60,213 bases of DNA from Lentilactobacillus kefiri (GCF_007989105.1 NZ_BJVK01000013.1:1-60213), one strand, 5' to 3'. Positions 1 through 8,043 are shown, counted from the stretch's first letter. A program made the numbers and translations. Notes: generated by a model not told the origin, from the sequence alone.

Positions 1-95
1 GCCATGCAAAAAAAGATGAAGCAAATTTATCTGATGAGGATCGGAACCTGATCCATAAATACATTAAAAAGATGAGGAGGGGAAGTAATGGTTGA
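1..95 (+). CDS. HigB/RelE-like toxin, C-terminal fragment (partial)
   Basis: A reading frame is open from base 3 to a TGA at 93-95; its 30 residues are rich in Lys and Asp/Glu and contain AKKDEANLSDED, which resembles the C-terminal tail of RelE/HigB-family mRNA interferases (toxin plus Xre-type antitoxin). The start lies outside the window. Its end overlaps the start codon of the antitoxin at 88 by 8 bases, and the AGGAGG for the antitoxin lies inside this frame, so the two are translationally coupled. The assignment rests on the tail and on the context; no catalytic residues are visible in the fragment. Confidence 0.6.
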   Translation, partial: HAKKDEANLSDEDRNLIHKYIKKMRRGSNG

Positions 96-390
96 TAAAG
101 AACTACTTGAAAGTATTGAAGCGCTTAATAAATTTGATCATGGGGATGATTCTGACGTTGAAGTTCAGAAAGTTTCCTTGGAAGTTCCGAGGACTCGGCC
201 GAGTGATATTAAAGAGCTCAGGAAAAGAGAAAATCTTACCCAACAGTCACTGGCTGCTTTCCTGGGAGTTTCAGTCCGGACAGTTCAGGGATGGGAGATT
301 GGTAAAAGTAAGCCAAACGGATCTGCACGCCGACTGATTCAGTTGTTGGGGAAGAATCCTGATCTCATAAATGCAATTTATGTAAATTGA
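88..390 (+). CDS. Xre-family helix-turn-helix antitoxin
   Basis: This 100-residue protein has an acidic N-terminal half (about 1-40) and a Cro/C1-type helix-turn-helix (about 42-85) with the pattern LTQQSLAAFLGVSVRTVQGW. This is the layout of HigA/NadS antitoxins, which neutralise the toxin encoded just upstream and repress the operon. AGGAGGGGA sits about 7 bases before the ATG. The overlap with the upstream toxin fragment supports a toxin-first module. A free-standing regulator is possible but less likely given the overlap. Confidence 0.75.
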   Translation: MVDKELLESIEALNKFDHGDDSDVEVQKVSLEVPRTRPSDIKELRKRENLTQQSLAAFLGVSVRTVQGWEIGKSKPNGSARRLIQLLGKNPDLINAIYVN

Positions 391-534
391 TAAAATGGCT
401 GCTCGGGAGCTGCAGGACGCGATTAAAGAAGCGATCGGGTAACTTTTCTGGTCAAATCTGAAAATTGGCAAAAGGCCGTCGGAAAACAAGTATATTCAGG
501 TTAAACGCAATCAATCATGTAAGTTAAGAGTCAC

Positions 535-570
535 ACAAAAATCTCTCAGCAGTTGCTGGGAGATTTTTGT
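535..570. terminator. Rho-independent terminator, bidirectional
   Basis: Arms ACAAAAATCTC and GAGATTTTTGT flank a 14-base interior that itself partly pairs. A-rich and T-rich ends allow use on both strands. It separates the first toxin-antitoxin module from the convergent second one. Bases 391-534 hold no recognisable gene. Confidence 0.7.
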
Positions 571-577
571 AAATGCA

Positions 578-925
578 TCATTTTTTCGATTTATAATCAA
601 CCAGATATTTAGTCAATCGAACAGTAACATCTTGGCGGTTATCCAAAATGCGGAGGATATTAATTGATGATTTTTTATCGTCAATTTCATATAAAATTGA
701 GTTTCTGGGAGTCCTAAGACAGTAAACCCCAGCTAAACTAATTTCTCCTATGATCCTTTCTATTGGTTTACCAGCCTTCGAAATTTTTTTCAAATTATCA
801 AGTTGATTAAAAATGTTTGATAATATTTTGTCACTGACAGATCTGTCAAATTGATTATCCAGATACGTCGTTATTGATTTTAGATCATTTAGGGCATCAT
901 CATAAAGATTTAAAGAATACGTCAT
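578..925 (-). CDS. RelE/ParE-superfamily toxin
   Basis: This 115-residue protein has the compact alpha-beta pattern of RelE/ParE toxins: an N-terminal helix with DDALNDLKSITTYLDNQF, a central GVYCLRTPRNSILYEIDD strand pair and a C-terminal ILRILDNRQDVTVRL segment resembling the usual xI.RI.H.R.....L ending. The start codon overlaps the stop of the Phd-like antitoxin by 4 bases (ATGA), so it is the second gene of a two-gene operon. RelE members cleave mRNA on the ribosome and ParE members poison gyrase; the sequence does not decide between them. Confidence 0.8.
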   Translation of the reverse strand: MTYSLNLYDDALNDLKSITTYLDNQFDRSVSDKILSNIFNQLDNLKKISKAGKPIERIIGEISLAGVYCLRTPRNSILYEIDDKKSSINILRILDNRQDVTVRLTKYLVDYKSKK

Positions 926-1188
926 CGGTCCATGATTTCCTTTTCAACATCTTTTAGTGAATGCAAGGAGCCCTTGCGTGCGTGGTCAACAATCTGGATT
1001 AACTCATTAGCTACTTGTTCTTGTTCAAACTTTTCGAATTCATCAATATCAACAATTGCATACTTACCATAGCCATTTTTAGTTAGAATGACAGGATTGT
1101 CGGGCGTTACTTCCTCTAAAAGTTTATTATATGAACGCAGCTCAGAAATGGGCTTAATATTTTTAATGCCAAAATTTGGGGTTTTCAT
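922..1188 (-). CDS. Phd/YefM-family antitoxin
   Basis: This 88-residue protein contains the Phd/YefM pattern: IKPISELRSYNKLLEEV, then PVILTKNGYGKYAIVDIDEF near residues 35-55, followed by a C-terminal toxin-binding helix. These proteins bind the operon promoter and wrap the toxin. I chose the ATG at 1188 rather than an in-frame ATG 16 codons upstream because GGAGGTGG lies 5 bases before it. It is the first gene of an operon with the downstream toxin (4-base overlap). Confidence 0.85.
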   Translation of the reverse strand: MKTPNFGIKNIKPISELRSYNKLLEEVTPDNPVILTKNGYGKYAIVDIDEFEKFEQEQVANELIQIVDHARKGSLHSLKDVEKEIMDR

Positions 1189-1352
1189 ATTTCCACCTCC
1201 AGATGCAAGTATACCGGCAGTGCTGCAAATTTGCAACGGGAGATGATCGAGCCTCTTGAAGCAAAATCATCAGCCATTTTAGTTGCTTTTTACCGTCAAT
1301 TACTATAGTCTGTTATCATACTTACAAAAGGTAAGCGACAGGAGGAAAAAGC

Positions 1353-2405
1353 ATGAGCATGGTTGACGTAGATAAATTACAATTTGGACTGGAAACGTTT
1401 GGTGATATTGTTTCCGCTGAAGACGGTGAGCTTTTAACCGCCGGCCAATCAATTCGCCAAATCGTTAAAGAAGGCCAATTAGCCGACAAGTTGGGCGTTG
1501 ATGTCTTCGGTGTCGGCGAACATCACCGTCCTGATTACAGTGTTTCAAGTCCGGAAATTGTTCTGGGCTCGATCGCATCGGTGACTGAACACATCAAGCT
1601 GGCCACAGCTGTTACTGTGTTGAGTTCCGATGATCCGGTTCGGGTATACGAACGGTTTGCCACTCTTGAGGGGTTATCCGAAGGCCGTGCACAAGTGATG
1701 CTTGGTCGTGGCTCGTTCACGGAATCCTTCCCGTTGTTTGGCTATGATTTAACCGACTATGATGATTTATTCAATGAAAAATTAGAGATGTACAGTCAAC
1801 TGATCAAAGAAAAGCCGATCACTTGGCATGGTAAATTTACCCAATCCCTTAAAGATCAAGATGTTTATCCAAAGACGGATTATAACGGCATCGAAACTTA
1901 TATCGGAATTGGCGGATCACCAGAATCGATTATCCGAACTGCCAGATATGGCTACAAGGTCATCTTGGCAATCATCGGTGGGCAGGCTGACCGCTTCGTA
2001 CCGTACTTGAACTTATACAAAAAAGCAGCCGAAAAATATAATATGCCGGTTCAACCCGTTGCCGTTCACTCCCATGGTTTTATCGCCGATGATGAGGACG
2101 AAGCTGTTGAAGTTGCTTGGAAGAACATCAAGGCCAATTTTGACCGCATCGGGTTAACTCGAGGCTGGGCACCGATGAGCCGTGAGCAGTTCGATGGTGA
2201 AACTAAGGTGGGTTCCTTCTACGTTGGTAATCCGGAACACGTTGCTCAAAGAATGGCTCGGACTATCAATTTGATGAACTTGGGCCGCTTTGACCTTGTG
2301 TATGGTGCAGGAAACCAAACTGCCGCTCAACGTGAACGCATGATCGAATTATACGGAACCAAAGTGATTCCTCGTGTTAAAGAAATCTTGTCCGAGGAGG
2401 ACTAA
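1353..2405 (+). CDS. LLM-class flavin-dependent oxidoreductase
   Basis: The 350-residue protein has the bacterial luciferase-like TIM-barrel signature: GVGEHHRPDY near residue 56, LGSIASVTEHIKLATAVTVL, then ARYGYKVILAIIGG and a late HGFIADD segment. Family members oxidise substrates with reduced flavin. The length is normal. AGGAGG lies 8 bases before the ATG; a second ATG two codons on is less well placed. An inverted repeat CTTAC-N5-GTAAG (1321-1335) sits just upstream and could be an operator. The next gene follows after 2 bases and encodes an NADP-binding protein, suggesting the pair share a redox pathway. The substrate is unknown. Confidence 0.85.
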   Translation: MSMVDVDKLQFGLETFGDIVSAEDGELLTAGQSIRQIVKEGQLADKLGVDVFGVGEHHRPDYSVSSPEIVLGSIASVTEHIKLATAVTVLSSDDPVRVYERFATLEGLSEGRAQVMLGRGSFTESFPLFGYDLTDYDDLFNEKLEMYSQLIKEKPITWHGKFTQSLKDQDVYPKTDYNGIETYIGIGGSPESIIRTARYGYKVILAIIGGQADRFVPYLNLYKKAAEKYNMPVQPVAVHSHGFIADDEDEAVEVAWKNIKANFDRIGLTRGWAPMSREQFDGETKVGSFYVGNPEHVAQRMARTINLMNLGRFDLVYGAGNQTAAQRERMIELYGTKVIPRVKEILSEED

Positions 2406-2407
2406 TC

Positions 2408-3088
2408 ATGACAGAAATTAAAAATGTCGGCATTCTGGGTGCCGGAAAAGTAGGCATTGTGTTAGCCCAGTTGGCATTAAAGGCCGGTTATCACGTCCGG
2501 ATTTCCGGATCGGGATCGGTTGAAAAGATTGCCATGACCATTGAGACTCTGGTGCCGGGTGCAACTCCAGCTACTAACCAAGGCGTGGTCGCCAAGAGTG
2601 ATTTGATTATTTTGGCAATTCCACTGAGTCGATACAAGAACATCAAGTCGAAGCTGCTTAAAGGCAAATTGGTTATCGACGCCATGAACTACTGGTGGGA
2701 AACTGACGGCATTCGAGAAGAAGTCTTGGATCCATCGTCAACCTCTAGTGAGCAGGTTCAAAAGTATTTCAATAAGAGCACAGTGGTCAAAACTTTTAAC
2801 CACATGGGCTACCATAACCTTCAAGAAGAGGCCAAGCCGGCCGGTGCCGAGAATCGTAAGGCACTATTTGTGACTGGTGATGACAAAGCAGCCGTTGATC
2901 AAGTGGCTAAATTTGTGGATACCATGGGCTTTGACACCGTGGTTCACTATGATATCGCTGATGGCATTATGACTGAGCCTGGCAGTGAATTGTTTGGTGC
3001 CAGTTTGACCAAAGCTGATCTGCAGAATGTGATTAATCATTTTGATGAGACTGATTTTGGGAAGAAGATTCAGGCGGAAGAAAAATAG
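2408..3088 (+). CDS. NADP-binding F420-reductase-like oxidoreductase
   Basis: The N-terminus contains the Rossmann fingerprint GILGAGKVGIVLAQLALKAG, then DLIILAIPLSRY and LVIDAMNYWW, the arrangement of the NADPH:F420 reductase-like family (pyrroline-5-carboxylate reductase fold). Length 226 is usual. Lactic acid bacteria are not known to make F420, so the flavin or substrate of the neighbouring monooxygenase is a more likely partner (inference). It starts 2 bases after the upstream stop, with its ribosome site GAGGAGG inside that gene, so translation is coupled. Confidence 0.8.
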   Translation: MTEIKNVGILGAGKVGIVLAQLALKAGYHVRISGSGSVEKIAMTIETLVPGATPATNQGVVAKSDLIILAIPLSRYKNIKSKLLKGKLVIDAMNYWWETDGIREEVLDPSSTSSEQVQKYFNKSTVVKTFNHMGYHNLQEEAKPAGAENRKALFVTGDDKAAVDQVAKFVDTMGFDTVVHYDIADGIMTEPGSELFGASLTKADLQNVINHFDETDFGKKIQAEEK

Positions 3089-3125
3089 ATTGATGAGATT
3101 TACAAATAATACTAGAAATTAAAAT

Positions 3126-3167
3126 AACCTCCCAAAGTTAAAGCGAGTACTTTAACTTTGGGAGGTT
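3126..3167 (+). terminator. Rho-independent terminator
   Basis: Two 18-base arms are perfectly complementary (AACCTCCCAAAGTTAAAG and its complement) around a 6-base loop, followed by TTTCCTTTC. It ends the flavin monooxygenase operon. Confidence 0.9.
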
Positions 3168-3277
3168 TTCCTTTCTTGGACAATAATGTTCGACTGGGAT
3201 GGTTATAGATGGCAGATTTTGGTAAAATATTCTCAATGTTGGTTCCAAAAACGTAAACGAGTTAGTGAATAACTCCG

Positions 3278-3343
3278 ATGGAACTAAAAGCTAAAGGATT
3301 AGATGATGAAGCTGTAATTATGGAGCTTCAAGGAAGGAGGTAA
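3278..3343 (+). other. Possible 21-codon upstream reading frame
   Basis: A short frame from ATG 3278 to TAA 3341-3343 encodes a charged helix-like peptide (starts MELKAKGLDDEA). It ends 3 bases before the MFS start codon, and its last codons form that gene's AAGGAGG site. It has no clear ribosome site of its own. It may be a coupled leader peptide or the tail of a lost gene; both are inference. Confidence 0.25.
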
Positions 3344-3346
3344 GGG

Positions 3347-4585
3347 ATGAAAGAAAAGATAATGAAACTCCTAATTAAATTCATCTTGCTCACATCGTTA
3401 TACAATGCGGCATTAGGAGTTTGGGGTGGCACAATCTACTTATTTATGAAACACATTCACTATACATATGCGGATATTAATATTTTTTTGGCTATTTTTG
3501 GGGTTGTGACTTTTTTTGCTGAGTTACCATCTGGAATTTTGGCAGATAAATTTGGCAGAATCAATGTGTTCATTTCGAGCTGCGTAACCAGAAGTATTGG
3601 ATTGTTCTTTCTTTTCTTTGATACTGGAAATGGCTGGTTTCTTTGCATAAGTGGAATTTTGACGGCATTGGGAGATTCTTTGTATTCAGGCACACTTGAC
3701 TCATGGTTTGTTGACAAAGCGAAGGTTATTAATCCAAATTACCAAATTGATCATGCGTTTTCACTAACAACATCACTTTCGACGGCAGTATCCTTGCTTA
3801 CCGGATTTGTTGGGGCGCAATTTCTTGCAAATATTAATTTAGGATACCCAATATTAGCTGGGGCAATTTTACTTCTATGCCCAATCCCGTTTGCTTGGGG
3901 AGAAAGAAAATTCGAACATCCAGCTCAACTAAAATCTCAAAACTTTAGGCATGCCTTTAAAGCTAAACTACCTAATCTAAAATCAATCAAGGATATCGTC
4001 AGAAACAATAAAACCTTTTTCTGCTATAGTCTCGCCTTTTTGCCAATAACGTTAATTTCCACCGGCCCATATAATCAATGGCAGTTATTCTTTCAGCAAG
4101 GCCTTAAAACTGTCCAAACTGGATGGATATTAGTGGGTGTTAACCTGTTGGGGATATTTGGTGCGTATATTGCGGGCTATCTTTTAAAAATTAAAAGACA
4201 GATTGTTCTGTTAACGTGGTTGACTATTGTCAATGCCGGAACAATTATATTTGCCGCAACTGTTGGGCTCAAAATATTAGCAATTATGTTGTTCTTGATT
4301 CATGTATTATTTACATCCTCTGACGAAGTTGTGAGATATACAATATTACACCAACAAATTAGTGGATCCAAAAGAACAACGCTAATTTCACTTAACAACA
4401 CTTTGAATGCCGCAGCAACGTTGCTTGTACTTGGCATCAATGGTTGGTTGTCGGACGTTTATTCTATTGGGGTTGCCTGGACAATTACAGCAATCCTTGG
4501 CCTTTTGCTGACCACGATGGGATACTTAATCATTTCTCGTATATTTAAGCAAAAGATGGCGGCAACGGCTGCTGATGATGGTTAG
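3347..4585 (+). CDS. MFS transporter
   Basis: A 412-residue protein with about 12 hydrophobic segments. The loop between segments 2 and 3 has SGILADKFGRINVF, the MFS motif A (G...DR.GR). Proteins of this type export drugs or metabolites by proton antiport or take up small solutes. The substrate cannot be read from sequence. The ribosome site AGGAGG lies 6 bases before ATG 3347; a second ATG five codons later is less well spaced. Gene and flanks are more AT-rich than the neighbouring flavin operon, which suggests a different history (impression, not measured). Confidence 0.85.
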   Translation: MKEKIMKLLIKFILLTSLYNAALGVWGGTIYLFMKHIHYTYADINIFLAIFGVVTFFAELPSGILADKFGRINVFISSCVTRSIGLFFLFFDTGNGWFLCISGILTALGDSLYSGTLDSWFVDKAKVINPNYQIDHAFSLTTSLSTAVSLLTGFVGAQFLANINLGYPILAGAILLLCPIPFAWGERKFEHPAQLKSQNFRHAFKAKLPNLKSIKDIVRNNKTFFCYSLAFLPITLISTGPYNQWQLFFQQGLKTVQTGWILVGVNLLGIFGAYIAGYLLKIKRQIVLLTWLTIVNAGTIIFAATVGLKILAIMLFLIHVLFTSSDEVVRYTILHQQISGSKRTTLISLNNTLNAAATLLVLGINGWLSDVYSIGVAWTITAILGLLLTTMGYLIISRIFKQKMAATAADDG

Positions 4586-4597
4586 TTTTAAAATCAC

Positions 4598-4750
4598 TTG
4601 GTTTTTTACCTGAGTTTACTGATTACTTTGAACCTGATAAAATTGTTTATACACAAAGGAGCCAGCCGCTTTTCGGACTATATTGCCGAAAGGGGGGCCG
4701 ACTTTGTTGGATACCGACATTTGTCTGTAAAATACGACGATTGGTGGTGA
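4598..4750 (+). other. Unrecognised short frame, possible gene remnant
   Basis: An open frame from TTG 4598 to TGA 4748 encodes about 50 residues: one hydrophobic stretch followed by a soluble-looking tail ending in GYRHLSVKYDDWW. The tail has protein-like composition, but no ribosome site precedes it. It may be a relic of a membrane protein or may not be expressed. Confidence 0.2.
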
Positions 4751-4794
4751 CTGGCACTAAACGAAACAAGTTGACATATTAGGAGTTGAAGTTG

Positions 4795-4944
4795 GTGAAC
4801 AAGAAAACATTAGTAAATATCTTTGTTATTGTGATGGGGCTGTGGCTACTTGGATCATATTTTATTGAGCACAGATGGTTGGAGCTATTTGGATTGTTGA
4901 TCATAATCATTTATGTGCTGGTAGTTATTAATAAGCACAAATAA
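4795..4944 (+). CDS. Small membrane protein, 49 residues
   Basis: This frame begins with GTG 4795 (or TTG 4792) and stops at TAA 4942. Nearly all of it is two hydrophobic segments, about residues 5-18 and 27-45, separated by the short loop IEHRW, with a basic tail. AGGAG lies 6-9 bases before the possible starts. No family is recognised. Small two-segment proteins of this type are often modulators of neighbouring transporters, but nothing here shows that. Confidence 0.5.
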   Translation: MNKKTLVNIFVIVMGLWLLGSYFIEHRWLELFGLLIIIIYVLVVINKHK

Positions 4945-5026
4945 CGTTTCAAATTTTCTGATTACATATTAGATATACAAATTGAACATTCTTCTGGTTG
5001 GTATAATTTGCAAAGGAGATAATAAC

Positions 5027-5332
5027 TTGAAAATCACGCAAAAGTTCACCGATAACATCACAAACCAATTTGGTGGTAAAACTTTGGCAAGATTGCCACT
5101 TCTACTTGGCTTTGTTACTTTACTTTCTCTCGGTCTGTATTTTGTTGATTCTCTCCAACATGTTGCATCAATTATTTTGGATATTTCATTGTTTGGATGG
5201 GCTGATTTGGTAGCGATTGTCCTTACCAGAAGGGGTTGGAATGTCTACATAAGTGTTTTGTTGTCGGCCATTTTCTTGGTTTTGGTGGGTGTGTTGGTTT
5301 ATTTTGCGTTAGGATTGCTTACGGGTAATTAG
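5027..5332 (+). CDS. Small integral membrane protein, unknown function
   Basis: A 101-residue protein with an amphipathic N-terminus and three hydrophobic segments (about 25-40, 45-65, 73-98). I use TTG 5027 because AAAGGAGAT lies 6 bases before it; an upstream in-frame TTG at 4982 has no ribosome site and overlaps a TATAAT box at 5002-5007 that probably serves this gene. It follows another tiny membrane protein on the same strand. No homologous family recognised. Confidence 0.6.
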   Translation: MKITQKFTDNITNQFGGKTLARLPLLLGFVTLLSLGLYFVDSLQHVASIILDISLFGWADLVAIVLTRRGWNVYISVLLSAIFLVLVGVLVYFALGLLTGN

Positions 5333-5375
5333 TTGAGGGATGACAGGCATACACGCCATTTTCTTTCATAACTTA

Positions 5376-5412
5376 AAAGGCAGTAACCGCTGACTTTGCG
5401 GTCACTGCCTTT
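5376..5412. terminator. Bidirectional terminator
   Basis: Arms AAAGGCAGT and ACTGCCTTT, extended by an inner ACCGC/GCGGT pair, lie between converging genes. Confidence 0.8.
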
Positions 5413-5420
5413 CATCAATA

Positions 5421-6209
5421 TTAAAGCTCTTTCTCTCTCATTGATACCAATGACAAGACAATGCAAACACCTAAGAGAACCCCGCAAGTTGCGATATATG
5501 GTTCAAACTCTGAGATTGACAAGTTTCCAAGACTTACTTCGTTGCTGGCACCAAAGAAATCAATATATTTTAACCATTTCCAATTTGCCAGCATTCGAAC
5601 CGTTGTGACACCTATCGGAAATACCACAATGAATATTGAACTAATAACGATTGAATTTGTGACCACTAGTATTAGAATCCCCATACTAAAAACAATGCTA
5701 ATGAAGAAAGTGATGGTAATATCTGTTAACACAGAAGTGCTCAATAAGTTTGGCAATGATGCACCGAGAGACCTGCCAAGAATTAAGCTCATAATGATAG
5801 TAGTAAGAAAGTATGCGGTAATGGAAATAAAGATCGTAATTAATAGCGTAATATATTTTGATAGGATAAAGCTTGATCTTGAAATTCCGGATATTAATGT
5901 GTTCTTATATGTTTGCTGGCTAAACTCATAACCGATAGTAATGATAAATAGTCCGATGACCATATACATAAGAAGGCTGGCAGAAATTGTTAATCCTCGT
6001 ATGCCATCCAGAATCGTCCAATTCGATCGAGCTAGACGATCAAGAGATTCTTCATTGCCGTTAGCCATAATACCACCGACAGTTTTTGTTTTGGTGATGA
6101 GTGCACTATATACAATGACTAAACCTAAGGTTACATAGAAACCAACTGAGTGGATCAGGCGATAAGTATCTGCCCTTAATTGATTGATCATATTTACATC
6201 TTCATTCAT
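5421..6209 (-). CDS. ABC-2 type transporter permease (second paralogue)
   Basis: A hydrophobic protein of about 260 residues with roughly six membrane segments, lacking ATPase motifs. Its N-terminus MINQLRADTYR and many inner stretches match the permease encoded immediately upstream, showing a tandem duplication. The ATG at 6209 gives six extra residues; the ATG at 6191 aligns exactly with the paralogue start, and neither has a strong ribosome site. It is the last gene of an operon with the first permease and the ATPase. The complex most likely exports or expels a peptide or lipid-targeting antimicrobial (inference from family and context). Confidence 0.8.
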   Translation of the reverse strand: MNEDVNMINQLRADTYRLIHSVGFYVTLGLVIVYSALITKTKTVGGIMANGNEESLDRLARSNWTILDGIRGLTISASLLMYMVIGLFIITIGYEFSQQTYKNTLISGISRSSFILSKYITLLITIFISITAYFLTTIIMSLILGRSLGASLPNLLSTSVLTDITITFFISIVFSMGILILVVTNSIVISSIFIVVFPIGVTTVRMLANWKWLKYIDFFGASNEVSLGNLSISEFEPYIATCGVLLGVCIVLSLVSMREKEL

Positions 6210-6254
6210 ATATTGGAGTACTTTATTTTGAAAATTTGTGTTCTGATAATAAGG

Positions 6255-7025
6255 CTATAATTCCTTTTCTTTAATTGTCACCAATGACAATCCAATGCAG
6301 ACCACCAAGATGATCCCACAGGTCAAGATGTAAGGGCCAAAATGAGAGGCTGTCAAAGTACCAACGGCGACTTTATTACTGGCACCGAAGAAATCAATAT
6401 ATTTTAACCAGTTCCATTTTACAAAAACATGCAGCATTGAAACAGCTAATGGAAAAAGAACAATGAAGACTGAACTGATGACGATGGAATTTGTCAGCAT
6501 TAAAACCAAAATGGCAATACTGAAAACAATACTGATAAAAAACGATACTGCCAGAGTGGTGACCAAAGAAATGTTGATTAAATGAGGCCATGAGGCTCCA
6601 AGCTTTCGACCGAGAATCATGCTGGTAGCCAACACCGTGAGAAAGTACATAAAGATATTAATAAAAATGGTAAAGAGAAGCATGACATATTTTGCCATGA
6701 TGAACTTAAATCGAGAAATCCCAGATACCAAGGTATTTTTATAAGTTTTCTGACTGAATTCATACCCGATGATGATCACAAATAGGCTCATAATGACATA
6801 CATTAGGGCACTTGATGACATTGTTAATCCCCGGATGCTGTCCAGAATGGTCCAATTTGAATTGGCTAGATGGGCCAGTAGACTCTGGTCAGCATTCACC
6901 ATAATACCACCAATGGATTTGGATTCGGTGATCAAGACACTGTAGCTAATCACCAGGAGCAATGTGATATAAAAGCCAATTGAGTGGGTTATGCGGTATG
7001 TGTCTGCTCTTAATTGATTGATCAT
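6255..7025 (-). CDS. ABC-2 type transporter permease (first paralogue)
   Basis: 256 residues, about six membrane segments, a large extracytoplasmic stretch after segment 1 (about residues 40-75) and the sequence IIGYEFSQKTYKNTLVSGIS typical of ABC-2 permeases of the lantibiotic-immunity/bacitracin-resistance type. Its ATG overlaps the stop of the ATPase by one base (TAATG), so translation is coupled. With the downstream paralogue it may form a heterodimeric channel. Confidence 0.85.
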   Translation of the reverse strand: MINQLRADTYRITHSIGFYITLLLVISYSVLITESKSIGGIMVNADQSLLAHLANSNWTILDSIRGLTMSSSALMYVIMSLFVIIIGYEFSQKTYKNTLVSGISRFKFIMAKYVMLLFTIFINIFMYFLTVLATSMILGRKLGASWPHLINISLVTTLAVSFFISIVFSIAILVLMLTNSIVISSVFIVLFPLAVSMLHVFVKWNWLKYIDFFGASNKVAVGTLTASHFGPYILTCGIILVVCIGLSLVTIKEKEL

Positions 7026-7948
7026 TATTTTTCACCTTCATCTGTTTTCTTCATTAGTTGAGTATAATATTGTTCTAATGAGCCTTCTTGCTTGGTCATT
7101 CCGTTTAATGCGACACCATTCATGATCAACAATTGACTCAGGTTTCCTGTATTGAGATGGTTATCCTTTACGAAAATACTGTGGTCGTTTTGAATTGAGA
7201 AAGGTTTGACGTTTGAGGAGTCCAGAACTTCTGAAGCCTTTGCTACGTCGTCAACATCCAGAAGAATTCCCGATTCCTTTTCCTTATCCAGTTCTTCTTT
7301 GGTGACTTCTTTGATAAACTTGCCATGATGAATGAAGCCAAACTTTGTGGATACTTGGTATAATTCGGTCAGGATATGGCTAGAAATTAAAATGGTGGTT
7401 TGCTGTTCGTGGTTCAATTTATATAGTAACTTCCGGATCTCGATAATTCCTGATGGATCCAAGCCATTAATTGGTTCGTCCAAAATCAAAAAGTCGGGAT
7501 GGGGTAAAATTGCAAATGCTAATCCAAGCCGTTGTTTCTGACCTAATGATAAGTGTTTTGCTTTTGTTTTCCGCTTCTTACTTAATCCGACAAACTCGAT
7601 TGTGTCGTCGATAGCAGTTTTTGACTGAATGCCATTTTGTTTGGCAATTACCTTTAGGTTTTGAATCACTGTTAAGCTGTTGAATGCTGCAGGTGATTCA
7701 ATCATTGCCCCAGTTCGTTTAAGGGCTTGTTGATAGTTGGAAGTTGATTCACCAAATAATGAAATTGATCCTGTTCGCAGTGGCGATATTTTGGTGATTA
7801 ATTTCATGATGGTCGTTTTACCGGCACCATTTTCTCCAATGAGCCCATAGATATCTCCTCTCTTAATTTGAAAAGACACTGAGTCTAGAGCTTGGAATCG
7901 GCCAAATTTTTTACTCACATGATTAAAATCCAGAACTGTTTCGGTCAT
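7025..7948 (-). CDS. ABC transporter ATP-binding protein
   Basis: 307 residues. Walker A is GENGAGKTT at 38-46, the signature LSLGQKQR at 133-140, and Walker B FLILDEP at 153-159 with the catalytic Glu at 158; a D-loop and a switch His (SSHI) follow. The C-terminal 90 residues form the accessory domain seen in BcrA-like ATPases. It energises the two permeases downstream. Divergent response-regulator and kinase genes across a 148-base gap suggest control by that two-component system, as is common for antimicrobial-peptide exporters. Confidence 0.9.
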   Translation of the reverse strand: MTETVLDFNHVSKKFGRFQALDSVSFQIKRGDIYGLIGENGAGKTTIMKLITKISPLRTGSISLFGESTSNYQQALKRTGAMIESPAAFNSLTVIQNLKVIAKQNGIQSKTAIDDTIEFVGLSKKRKTKAKHLSLGQKQRLGLAFAILPHPDFLILDEPINGLDPSGIIEIRKLLYKLNHEQQTTILISSHILTELYQVSTKFGFIHHGKFIKEVTKEELDKEKESGILLDVDDVAKASEVLDSSNVKPFSIQNDHSIFVKDNHLNTGNLSQLLIMNGVALNGMTKQEGSLEQYYTQLMKKTDEGEK

Positions 7949-7975
7949 GGGTTGTTCCTCCTTGGTTGACTTAAC

Positions 7976-7992
7976 TTATGATTTAATCATAA
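7976..7992. promoter_or_regulatory. Perfect 17-base palindrome upstream of the ABC operon
   Basis: TTATGATT-T-AATCATAA is a perfect dyad, about 30 bases before the ATPase start codon. It could be an operator or part of a minus-strand promoter (it contains TATGAT). Confidence 0.4.
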
Positions 7993-8021
7993 ACTGCATA
8001 TATTAATTCCGGACATAACAA

Positions 8022-8043
8022 ATCCTTAATTAATCCTTAATTG
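8022..8043. promoter_or_regulatory. Direct repeat with 11-base period, probable response-regulator site
   Basis: ATCCTTAATT occurs twice in tandem at 8022 and 8033, exactly 11 bases apart. OmpR/PhoB-family regulators bind tandem direct repeats spaced by one helical turn. The site lies between the ABC operon and the regulator gene, so it could control both. Confidence 0.55.

Noticed and set aside
4982-5026. Upstream TTG start of the small membrane protein
   Set aside because: The extra 15 codons contain a TATAAT box and the gene's own ribosome site.
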